NCBI GenBank assembly: GCA_964544885.1
Contig: CAZJDX010000001.1
Location: forward strand, 62,001-126,000
Source: QQVM01 sp964544885
GTDB taxonomy: Bacteria; Bacteroidota; Bacteroidia; AKYH767-A; 2013-40CM-41-45
DNA: 64,000 nucleotides
Direction: 5' to 3'
In this document: positions 50,779 through 58,672 of the stretch, one piece after another
Layout: each line of letters starts with the position of its first letter
Position numbering within the stretch: the stretch's first letter is position 1
Notes under the pieces: model-generated
The model's database searches: none
What the model was told of the DNA's origin: nothing
What the model saw: the letters and a program-made list of their open reading frames with translations, nothing else
Program-made: the position numbers and the translations under genes

Positions 50779-51927
50779 ATGCAATTTGCACAGGTAATAG
50801 GTCATGAAGAGGTGAAAAGCCGTCTGATCAACTCGGTCAGGGAAGGGCGAATTAGTCATGCCCAGATGTTTTTAGGACCGGAAGGTTCGGGTAACCTCGC
50901 ACTCGCCATCGCATATGCCCAATATCTTTTTTGCGAAAATAAAACGGAAAAAGACAGTTGCGGACTTTGCCAGCACTGTAAACAGATTCAGAAACTGATT
51001 TATCCCGACCTGAGTTTTACTTATCCTGTTGCCACCAAAGAAAAAATTACGGAACCGAAAAGTGTGGATTTCATCAGAGAATGGAGGGAAGCTATTCTTG
51101 AAAGTCCCTATGTCAAATATACTGACTGGGTCGAGAAACTGGACATTGAGAACAAGCAGGGAATTATTTCGGTACATGAAGCCGAGGATATTGGAAAACG
51201 ACTTAGTCTTAAGAGTGTGCTGGGTGGATTCAGGATCCTTATTATGTGGCGTCCTGAAAACTTACATACAACCGCAGCTAATAAATTACTTAAAATCCTC
51301 GAAGAACCCGGTGACAAAACAATTTTTATCCTCGTTGCTGAGGATTATGAACAAATATTACCGACAATCGCTTCCCGCACCCAGTTGATCAAAGTAAATC
51401 GTCTTAGTGAAAATGAACTCATCCCCTTTCTGTTGGAGAAACATGGTCTGAATCCGCAGGAAGCACGACAAGTTGCGCTTCGTTGTGACGGAAATTACTG
51501 TGAGGCACTCCGGATGATACGGAATGATGAGAGTTCCGAAAACCTTGATCAATGGTTTTTAGACTGGATGCGTTCCTGTTATGCTGGAAACCTGAATCAG
51601 ATACTTGAGTATTCAGGCAGTTTCGGTTCCATGACACGGGAAAAACAAAAAAGGTATTTATATCATGCACTAACAGTTGCCCGCGAGTGCCTGCTGATCA
51701 ATTACGCTGACCGCTCGATGGTGCATACTGACGGGAAAGAACTGGAAGATCTCAGTCGGTTCGCGCCGTTTGTGAACATGTATAATGCGGAGGACTTTTC
51801 AGATATGCTCAACGATGCGGTCTATCATATCGAGCGGAATGCCAATTCCAAGATACTTTTTACGGACCTCTCCTTCAAAATGAAGGAAATATTGCGTCGA
51901 AAACCTGAAAATGCGCAGGTAAATTGA
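50779..51927 (+). CDS. holB: DNA polymerase III subunit delta'
   Basis: This 382-residue protein is the clamp-loader delta' subunit, which helps load the sliding clamp during replication. It begins FAQVIGHEEVKSRLINSVREGRISHAQMFLGPEGSG, the AAA+ start, but the P-loop is degenerate (GPEGSGN, without the usual Lys), as expected for a non-hydrolysing subunit. A zinc-module-like pattern CGLCQHC follows. The C-terminal half is the helical collar. It sits divergent from pgk; the leaderless start codon is supported by the box at 50767. Confidence 0.9.
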   Translation: MQFAQVIGHEEVKSRLINSVREGRISHAQMFLGPEGSGNLALAIAYAQYLFCENKTEKDSCGLCQHCKQIQKLIYPDLSFTYPVATKEKITEPKSVDFIREWREAILESPYVKYTDWVEKLDIENKQGIISVHEAEDIGKRLSLKSVLGGFRILIMWRPENLHTTAANKLLKILEEPGDKTIFILVAEDYEQILPTIASRTQLIKVNRLSENELIPFLLEKHGLNPQEARQVALRCDGNYCEALRMIRNDESSENLDQWFLDWMRSCYAGNLNQILEYSGSFGSMTREKQKRYLYHALTVARECLLINYADRSMVHTDGKELEDLSRFAPFVNMYNAEDFSDMLNDAVYHIERNANSKILFTDLSFKMKEILRRKPENAQVN

Positions 51928-52080
51928 TCATACTGGAATGTCCTCAGGCAACTGTAGAGCAGAGCAGACTGTGCAGGATAAGTCGTTTTCGTTCGTATCA
52001 CTTCCTGAATACTTTATCAGGTCTTAAGAAATGATTTTAATACGTTGATTTTGAAGGAAGCATCTTCTCGCAAATTTCGT

Positions 52081-52088
52081 TAAATTTG
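52081..52088 (+). promoter_or_regulatory. Candidate -7 box of the ricT-gldH unit
   Basis: TAAATTTG is a TAnnTTTG match about 78 nt before the ricT ATG at 52166. The -33 spacing is not convincing. Confidence 0.35.
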
Positions 52089-52165
52089 TATTCTTTACCG
52101 GTGAAGTGATTAGGCAGATTGAATCCTGCCGGACAACTAACCTGAATCAAAACACTTTTGTTTTT

Positions 52166-53563
52166 ATGTCTTGTAATTCCTGTGGAACGGAAAATAATGG
52201 AAAGCCTGGCGGATGCCGGAGCAATGGTACCTGTGGTACAGGCAGCTGTAACAAACTGAATGTGTACAACTGGCTTAATGATATGGTATTGCCTCAGGGG
52301 CAACAACCTTTCCCGGTCATTGAGGTCAGGTTCAAGGGGAGTCGTAAAGAATTCTATAATAACAAAGAGGGGAGCGAATTAAAGGTTGGAGACGTTGTAA
52401 CCGTTGAAGCCTCACCAGGACATGATGTTGGAGTGGTTTCCATGGTAGGTGAGCTGGTCAGATTCCAACTCAAGAAAAAGAATATCAAGGAGAATTCGGA
52501 ATCGATCAAAACGTTCTACCGAAAATCCAAATCTGTTGAAATAGACAAATGGATCGAAGTAAAAGATAAAGAAAATCAGATCCTGCATCGCACCAGGGAG
52601 ATCATTCAGCTCCTCAAGCTCAGCATGAAACTCAGTGACGTTGAATTTCAGGGGGACGGAAAAAAAGCTACCTTTTTTTATACCGCTGAAGACCGTGTAG
52701 ATTTTCGTGAACTGATCAAAAAACTCGCCGACGAATTCAGGATACGAATTGAGATGAGGCAGATCGGCATGAGGCAGGAAGCCAGTCGTCTGGGTGGTCT
52801 TGGCGTATGCGGCAGAGAATTATGTTGTTCGACGTGGTTAACGGATTTTAAAACCGTTTCAACCAGTACTGCGCGTTTCCAAAACCTCGCCCTGAATCCT
52901 GCCAAGCTTGCCGGGCAATGTGGTAAGCTGAAGTGTTGTCTGAATTATGAACTTGATTCTTATGTTGACGCATTAAAAGATTTTCCTCCGGCAAATACAA
53001 GCCTCGAAACTGAAAAAGGCCGTGCATTCCATCGAAAGACGGACATCTTCAAGCGCATGATGTGGTTCGCCTACCAGGAACATGACAGAAAAGACAGTGC
53101 GGATATTCCGGAAGCAGCTGACAGTAACTGGATCGCACTTCCAGTAGAAAGGGTCAATGAGATCATCGCTCTTAATAAGCAAAAGATAAAACCGGCGGAA
53201 CTGAAAAGCGTTCAGATGCAGGAAGACGAAGAAAGATCATTAGCGGAACCGGATTATGGAAATGTAGTCGGCCAGGACAGGATTGACAGGATGGATAAAA
53301 AGAAAAAGAAGAAGAAGAAAAAAAAGAAATCCGCAAATTCTCCCGAAGTGCAAAGCAGCGGGGCTCCTGTCAGGACACAACAAAGCAGGGAAAAACCGGC
53401 ACAAACGGCGGGCGGAGGCTATCATGGCGGACAACGAAATCAAAACCAGCCCAGGAAGAAGGGGCCCGAACAGGAGAACAGGAATCAGCAACAACGTCGT
53501 GGTCCACGTCCACCCAGAATCGGACAGACGGGAAGCGGCAATAACAAGACCCCGGAAACATGA
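52166..53563 (+). CDS. ricT: RicT/YaaT-like PSP1 domain protein with a lysine-rich tail
   Basis: This 465-residue protein begins with a cysteine-rich segment (MSCNSCGTENNGKPGGC), followed by the PSP1 domain and two conserved cysteine motifs, CGRELCCSTW and CGKLKCCLNYE, that mark the RicT/YaaT family, iron-sulfur proteins of the Y-complex that promotes mRNA maturation in Bacillus. The C-terminus is a low-complexity basic tail with a run of 11 lysines (53298-53330) and a Gln/Gly/Arg-rich end, suggesting RNA binding. It overlaps gldH by four bases (ATGA). I start at ATG 52166, which gives the usual cysteine-rich N-terminus; an in-frame GTG is 20 codons upstream. Confidence 0.88.
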   Translation: MSCNSCGTENNGKPGGCRSNGTCGTGSCNKLNVYNWLNDMVLPQGQQPFPVIEVRFKGSRKEFYNNKEGSELKVGDVVTVEASPGHDVGVVSMVGELVRFQLKKKNIKENSESIKTFYRKSKSVEIDKWIEVKDKENQILHRTREIIQLLKLSMKLSDVEFQGDGKKATFFYTAEDRVDFRELIKKLADEFRIRIEMRQIGMRQEASRLGGLGVCGRELCCSTWLTDFKTVSTSTARFQNLALNPAKLAGQCGKLKCCLNYELDSYVDALKDFPPANTSLETEKGRAFHRKTDIFKRMMWFAYQEHDRKDSADIPEAADSNWIALPVERVNEIIALNKQKIKPAELKSVQMQEDEERSLAEPDYGNVVGQDRIDRMDKKKKKKKKKKKSANSPEVQSSGAPVRTQQSREKPAQTAGGGYHGGQRNQNQPRKKGPEQENRNQQQRRGPRPPRIGQTGSGNNKTPET

Positions 53564-54039
53564 TCTATTCTAAACTGATGATACGGTTCCTTGTTTTTAT
53601 TTTGACCGTCTTGACATTTACTTCCTGTGATTCCAGGGTGATCTTTGAAAAAAATATAAAGCTGGATGACAACCGGTGGTATCAAAACAATATCATCAGG
53701 CTTGAAACGGAGATTAGCGACACGATCAGTCCGGTAAATATCTATATCAACGTCCGCAATGCCGGAGGTTATCAGTTCAGTAACCTCTTTCTTTTCCTGA
53801 CCACTACCCTACCCGACAAGAGGCAAGCGAGAGATACTGTCGAGCTTGTACTGGCTGATGAAAGTGGGAAATGGAAAGGAGATGGTCTGGGAGATATATG
53901 GGATAACCGCATACTCTTCAAAAAGAATTTCAGATTTCCGCAAACAGGGAAATACACCTTTGAGCTTGAGCAGGCTATGCGTGTCGACCCCCTTCCACAG
54001 ATCATGGATGCGGGGATCAGGATAGAAAAAGCAGAATAG
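53560..54039 (+). CDS. gldH: Gliding motility lipoprotein GldH
   Basis: This 159-residue lipoprotein has a lipobox ending LTFTSC and a beta-sandwich: FEKNIKLDDNRWYQNNIIRLETEISDTISPVNIYINVRNAGGYQFSNLFLF, followed by GDGLGDIWDNRILFKKNFRFPQTGKYTFELEQAMR. The residue pattern matches GldH, needed for gliding motility in Flavobacterium johnsoniae and present in many non-gliding Bacteroidota. It is anchored in the outer membrane or inner-membrane outer leaflet. Its start overlaps the ricT stop (ATGA), so translation is coupled; in many relatives a penicillin-binding protein gene follows. Confidence 0.92.
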   Translation: MIYSKLMIRFLVFILTVLTFTSCDSRVIFEKNIKLDDNRWYQNNIIRLETEISDTISPVNIYINVRNAGGYQFSNLFLFLTTTLPDKRQARDTVELVLADESGKWKGDGLGDIWDNRILFKKNFRFPQTGKYTFELEQAMRVDPLPQIMDAGIRIEKAE

Positions 54040-54076
54040 GTTTACTGAAGCAAGCCGGCCCCGGCTCAGATGACAT

Positions 54077-54607
54077 CTAAGTAATTTTATGACCGGATTC
54101 GGTTCCACTCCTGTTCACACGACGCCGTTTAATGAACAATATGATCATCAGCGCGCTAAAAAATCCCAGTAAAAACCAGTACCACTTTTTATCTCCGGCA
54201 CTTCTCTTACTGAGTCTGTCATATTGTTTTTCAAGCTCACTCAATTGCTTCAAGAGCGTATCCTGATTTTTTTCATAGTTTTTTAACTGTTCTGCATAGC
54301 GGTTTACGTCATAGGTCATCGTTTGTCTTTCAAAATTCCTGTATTCCAGCATTTGCCTCAGGCGGGTCATTATCCTGTTATCAACTTCAACGATCGCTTT
54401 CAGACGGTCATGGGTTTTATGCAGATCATTCCTGGTTTTATGACCAAAAATTCCACTCTTTACTTTCAGGGAAGCCTGGTACTGATCGAACATTTTTTGT
54501 CTTTCCTCCACCATTTTGATCAGTTCCTTCCTTTCTTCCCGGCTTTGAGAAAGGGTGGCACCGGAAAGGTGCAGAAGAATTAATAGACTGAAAATACCTG
54601 TTCTCAT
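54077..54607 (-). CDS. Signal-anchored coiled-coil protein of unknown function
   Basis: This 176-residue protein has a signal peptide (IFSLLILLHLSGATLSQ), a long charged coiled coil (EERKELIKMVEERQKMFDQYQASL, then QLKNYEKNQDTLLKQLSELEKQYDRLSKR) and a C-terminal transmembrane helix (WYWFLLGFFSALMIILFI) with a basic tail. The layout predicts a periplasmic coiled coil tethered to the inner membrane at the C-terminus. I start at ATG 54607; an in-frame TTG nine codons upstream is unlikely. It sits between gldH and the M16 peptidase pair on the opposite strand; no family is recognisable. Confidence 0.75.
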   Translation of the reverse strand: MRTGIFSLLILLHLSGATLSQSREERKELIKMVEERQKMFDQYQASLKVKSGIFGHKTRNDLHKTHDRLKAIVEVDNRIMTRLRQMLEYRNFERQTMTYDVNRYAEQLKNYEKNQDTLLKQLSELEKQYDRLSKRSAGDKKWYWFLLGFFSALMIILFIKRRRVNRSGTESGHKIT

Positions 54608-54815
54608 AGATAAATTAACGTATTTGCGCCGCAAGCTATTTTTATTTCCTGGAGAGAAAATGAGCTAATGAGAATTTCGGGATCTGAAAGGCTTGAGACA
54701 TTCTTTTCCGGATCTGTGATCACCTGAAAATGCCTGAATGACGCTTCAACTATTAAAGTCTGTTAAAAGTCCGGCGCGGGAGGGCTTCCGGCTTTTCATT
54801 CTCGTCATAAATGGA

Positions 54816-54823
54816 TACTTTCG
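54816..54823 (+). promoter_or_regulatory. -7-like box of the M16 peptidase pair
   Basis: TACTTTCG differs from TAnnTTTG by one base and ends 20 nt before ATG 54844. It overlaps an upstream in-frame ATG at 54811, which argues against that codon. Confidence 0.4.
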
Positions 54824-54843
54824 TGAACCATGAAAAAACACCT

Positions 54844-56202
54844 ATGAAAAAGCTACTTATGATCCTGACGGTGATCTGCATGACCGTCGCTTCTGCGTCG
54901 ACCTATGCCGGCGAAGCAACCGAAACAAAGGTTTTGCCATACCCGATTCACCAGAAAAAAATGGCAAACGGACTGAATGTTGTCACCGTTCCTTATGACA
55001 GTCCCGGTCTTGCCGCGTTCTACATCGTTGTGAGAGTGGGTTCACGCGACGAAATAGAACCCGGTAAATCAGGTTTTGCGCATTTCTTCGAACACATGAT
55101 GTTCCGTGGCACGGAAAAATATCCCAAGGCTCTTTATTCGGAAGTGCTTAAATCGACCGGTGCATCAGCCAATGCCAATACGAGTCTGGACCGGACCGTT
55201 TATCACATGACCGGCAGCGCCGACAAGCTGGAGACCATGTTCGAACTGGAAAGTGACCGTTTCATGAACCTGAAATATTCTGTTCAGGATTTCAAAACCG
55301 AAGCCGGAGCCGTTAAGGGGGAATACACCAAAAACTCGGCAAGCCCATACACCGTACTCAATGAAAAGGTTCAGGATGCGGCCTTTGTGAACCACACCTA
55401 TAAGCATACAACGATGGGTTTCTTCGAAGATATAGTAGAAATGCCCAATCAGTATGACTACTCTATTGATTTCTTTAACCGTTTCTACAGACCGGAATAT
55501 TCAACCATTATTGTTGTTGGAGACGTGACACCTGAAAAAGTTCAGGCGCTTGCAGAAAAATATTTCAGCTCGTGGAAGCGGGGAAATTATGTGAATCAGA
55601 TACCTGTAGAACCTGTACAAACCGAAGCCCGTTATGTTCACATCCAAAAGCCCGGCTTTCCTCCATTTCTTGATCTTAATTACAAGGGCCCTGCCTTCAG
55701 TGATAAAGCCATCGACATGCCCGCTCTGGATGTTTTGAATTCCATTATACTTTCAGAGAAATCCGAGCTGTACAAGAAACTGGTGATTGACGAGCAGAAA
55801 TGCCGATTCCTTGGCGGTGGCGCCATGGACGCAAGAGATCCTTTTCTCATCAGTATCAGCGCATCATTGATCAATGCTTCCGATCTTCAATATGTGAAAG
55901 ATGCCATTGTCGCGGCTTATGAAAAAGCGAAAACCACTCCTGTTGACCCACAGGTATTAAAGGATACGAAATCGCATCTTAAGTACAGCTTTGCGATGAA
56001 TATCGACAATCCCACTTCCATAGCCGAGTCACTCAGTGCCTATACCTGGCTTACCAATGATCCTGAATCATTGAACCGGCTGTATGCATTGTACGATAAA
56101 GTAACGGCTGAAGATCTGATGATGGTGGCAAAGAAATACATACTACCCACCACACTCACTGTCGGAACCATTTCACCTAATGAAAAAGAAACTCTTCGTT
56201 GA
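54844..56202 (+). CDS. M16 family zinc metallopeptidase (catalytic subunit)
   Basis: This 452-residue processing-peptidase-like protease has a signal peptide (LLMILTVICMTVASASTYAG) and the inverted zinc motif HFFEH at residues 80-84 (SGFAHFFEHMMFRGTEKYP), with the third ligand Glu in the downstream DRFMNLKYSVQDFKTEAGAVKGEY region. It likely degrades peptides in the periplasm. ATG 54844 is preferred because the upstream in-frame ATG at 54811 lies over the -7 box. The next gene, a non-catalytic M16 homologue, starts 23 bases later, and the two should form the usual heterodimer. Confidence 0.9.
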   Translation: MKKLLMILTVICMTVASASTYAGEATETKVLPYPIHQKKMANGLNVVTVPYDSPGLAAFYIVVRVGSRDEIEPGKSGFAHFFEHMMFRGTEKYPKALYSEVLKSTGASANANTSLDRTVYHMTGSADKLETMFELESDRFMNLKYSVQDFKTEAGAVKGEYTKNSASPYTVLNEKVQDAAFVNHTYKHTTMGFFEDIVEMPNQYDYSIDFFNRFYRPEYSTIIVVGDVTPEKVQALAEKYFSSWKRGNYVNQIPVEPVQTEARYVHIQKPGFPPFLDLNYKGPAFSDKAIDMPALDVLNSIILSEKSELYKKLVIDEQKCRFLGGGAMDARDPFLISISASLINASDLQYVKDAIVAAYEKAKTTPVDPQVLKDTKSHLKYSFAMNIDNPTSIAESLSAYTWLTNDPESLNRLYALYDKVTAEDLMMVAKKYILPTTLTVGTISPNEKETLR

Positions 56203-56225
56203 TCCAACATTTAAATCCAACAACA

Positions 56226-57824
56226 ATGAAATACATATATAAATACCTGATCGTCTTTACGTTCTTCATCGCCTCTGCATTCAATATGAATGCGCAGGAT
56301 TTGGTGGAGCTCAGGCTTCCCAAATCCAATAAAGTAGTCATACAACTGATGTTTCGTAACGGGAGCATTTGCGATCCCGCCGGAAAAGAAGGACTTACCT
56401 TTCTGACCTCAACACTTATTACCGAAGGCGGGACAGGAAGCCTCAGCGCGACTGATATCAAGGATAAGATATATCCTTATGCTGCTCAGTTTGGCGGTTC
56501 CTGCGACAAGGAAGTGAGTAATTTTACTTTCGAAGTACCCGCTGATCATCTGGAAAATTTCTATAGCATAGTCAAAGGACTCATGTTAAACCCTTCCTTT
56601 AAAGAAGAGGACTTTGAACGTGTTAAATCCAATCAGCAGAATTATGTAGATCAGCTTATCCGTCAGTCATCCGATGAAGAGTACGGTAAAAAATATCTTG
56701 AAGATGTTTTGTTCAGGGGTACCAATTACCAGCATATGACGACAGGAACGAGTGAAGGTGTCAAGAACATCTCTCTGGATGATGTAAAAAATCATTACAG
56801 GAATTTCTTCACCAGGAACAATCTCACCATAGGACTTGCGGGAAATTATTCAGATGAGTTTGCCCTTCGAATCAAAAATGACATGAAAGGCTTATCCGCA
56901 CTTTCACCTGTTATTCCCGCACCGGGTAAGGCATCCATGCCGGATGGATTACAGGTCGAGATTGTAAGCAAGCCAAATGCGCTTGGGTCGGCTATTTCCG
57001 CCGGGTTTCCTTTGGCCATCACACGCTCCAATGATGAATTTGTGGCGCTCATGATTGCCAATTCATGGCTTGGTGAACACCGGAAATCATATTCCAGACT
57101 TTACCAGAAAATCCGCGAAGCCCGTTCCATGAATTATGGTGACTATACCTATATAGAATGGTATGAGGCAGGCGGTTCAAATATGCTTCCCCCATCAGGA
57201 ACACCGCGTTCATCAAACTATTTCAGTATCTGGATCCGCCCGGTTCAGACAGCCAGCGGATTAAAAGGACAGTATGAAGAACTGAAGAATATAGAAATCG
57301 GGCATGCGCACTTCGCATTGAGAATGGCCTTGAAAGAAATGGAATCGCTGATCAAAAACGGAATGACAGAAGAAGATTTTGTGAAGACAAGGGATTTCCT
57401 CCGCAGCTATACGAAATTGTATGTACAGTCACCGTCCAGACAACTTGGTTACCTGATGGATGCACGATTCTATGGCAGGAAAGACTGGATACAGGAAATG
57501 GACAAACTGCTAAGTTCAATGACGGTGGATCAGGTGAATAAAGCCATTAAAAAATACTGGCAGACTCAAAACATGAATATTGTGGTGATCACCGATAAGA
57601 GCGAAGCTGAACCTCTAGCCAAAAGCCTGCGGGAAAACGCCCCTTCTCCCATGAGTTATTCCGATGGTCTGAAAGCTTCGCTTTCACAGGATATTTTGAA
57701 TGAAGATAAAAGTGTTGAGTCCTTCCCAATGCCGGTAAAAAAAGTGAGCATTGTCGATTCTGACGCGACTTTCAGGAAATCGGCTTTTTCAGATGACAAA
57801 GGAATTCTGAAGATTCAAAAATAG
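56226..57824 (+). CDS. M16 family peptidase homologue lacking the zinc motif (partner subunit)
   Basis: This 532-residue protein has a signal peptide (YLIVFTFFIASAFNMNAQ) and the M16 two-domain fold, but the place of His-x-x-Glu-His holds GLTFLTSTL, so it cannot bind the catalytic zinc. Such non-catalytic subunits pair with a catalytic M16 protein to form a closed chamber around the substrate. The partner is encoded 23 bases upstream. ATG 56226 is chosen over an in-frame TTG that abuts the upstream stop. A terminator follows 23 bases after the stop codon. Confidence 0.9.
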   Translation: MKYIYKYLIVFTFFIASAFNMNAQDLVELRLPKSNKVVIQLMFRNGSICDPAGKEGLTFLTSTLITEGGTGSLSATDIKDKIYPYAAQFGGSCDKEVSNFTFEVPADHLENFYSIVKGLMLNPSFKEEDFERVKSNQQNYVDQLIRQSSDEEYGKKYLEDVLFRGTNYQHMTTGTSEGVKNISLDDVKNHYRNFFTRNNLTIGLAGNYSDEFALRIKNDMKGLSALSPVIPAPGKASMPDGLQVEIVSKPNALGSAISAGFPLAITRSNDEFVALMIANSWLGEHRKSYSRLYQKIREARSMNYGDYTYIEWYEAGGSNMLPPSGTPRSSNYFSIWIRPVQTASGLKGQYEELKNIEIGHAHFALRMALKEMESLIKNGMTEEDFVKTRDFLRSYTKLYVQSPSRQLGYLMDARFYGRKDWIQEMDKLLSSMTVDQVNKAIKKYWQTQNMNIVVITDKSEAEPLAKSLRENAPSPMSYSDGLKASLSQDILNEDKSVESFPMPVKKVSIVDSDATFRKSAFSDDKGILKIQK

Positions 57825-57847
57825 ATCCCGATAGTCGGAGGGCTTTC

Positions 57848-57874
57848 AAGCGCGGGCATGCCCGCGCTTTTTTT
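57848..57874 (+). terminator. Rho-independent terminator after the M16 pair
   Basis: A perfect 10-bp stem (AAGCGCGGGC / GCCCGCGCTT) with an AT loop, then a T run, lies 23 bases after the stop codon. Confidence 0.92.
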
Positions 57875-57971
57875 ATGTCCCTTTGATCCGTTAATTCCGT
57901 GAAAGCGCAACACGGTGGTTTTCGTAAGAAAATTTTACGTTCCATCCGGCGAATTCACGAAGTTGACGAAC

Positions 57972-58568
57972 CTATTTCACAAGAATTCGCTTTATTATGG
58001 GCCCTCCATTTTTCTTCTCCAGCACGAGAAAATACATCCCTGAACGTAGATTTCCTCTTTGCAGTTCAAAGCTGCCACCATAAACCGGTTCATCCGGCTT
58101 TATGATTTTCCCATTCGTATCGGTTATACGATACGAAAAAAGCTCTGAGGGAAAGGATTTAAAATATACTTTGGAGCTCACGCTAATCGGATTGGGATAC
58201 ATCAGAATATCCTCCTCGCCTAAATAAACAAAGAAAATACTGATGGATGAGGTGTACCCAAGGCTTATGAGATCAAGGCGGTAATAATTGAGGGCATTTG
58301 GAACAGGGCTTTCGTCAGTAAAGCTGTAAAATGTATCTTCCGTTGTGCTTCCGCAAACTCCGGCGATCCCTCCGACCGGTGAATAATTAATGCCATCCGC
58401 CGATCGTAAAATGGTGATGCCGTTACATGTATTTCCGGCTGAAATGGTAATCTTCAATTCTATTGACGAACTGAGCGGAAGCGCGTAAAATTCGGAAAGG
58501 AACTGAGCCTTCACATTCTCAGCAGAAATCAGGATAAAGAATAAAAGTGTCAGGTATGCGTTCCGCAT
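57972..58568 (-). CDS. Small T9SS C-terminal sorting domain protein
   Basis: This 198-residue protein has a signal peptide (YLTLLFFILISAENVKAQ) and a short Ig-like segment (CNGITILRSADGINYSPVGGIAGVCGSTTEDTFYSFTDESPVPNALNYYRLDLISLGY), which is a typical tail found before sorting domains, then a type A sorting domain (ILMYPNPISVSSKVYFKSFP ... GMYFLVLEKKN). There is no catalytic domain, so it may be a minimal surface protein or adhesive. It is exported by the type IX system. I start at ATG 58568, not the TTG 14 codons upstream. Confidence 0.82.
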   Translation of the reverse strand: MRNAYLTLLFFILISAENVKAQFLSEFYALPLSSSIELKITISAGNTCNGITILRSADGINYSPVGGIAGVCGSTTEDTFYSFTDESPVPNALNYYRLDLISLGYTSSISIFFVYLGEEDILMYPNPISVSSKVYFKSFPSELFSYRITDTNGKIIKPDEPVYGGSFELQRGNLRSGMYFLVLEKKNGGPIIKRILVK

Positions 58569-58672
58569 AGGATGAGTCTGTGTTAATTTCCAAAACAAGT
58601 AAATGATCAAACGGTTTTCACCCCTTAAAATTTTATTACTTTTACGGCACTACTTCATTCCGGGAAGCATTT

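Noticed and set aside
53283..53573. Alternative frame through the lysine-rich part of ricT
   Set aside because: It arises from the AAG/AAA repeat and has no independent support.
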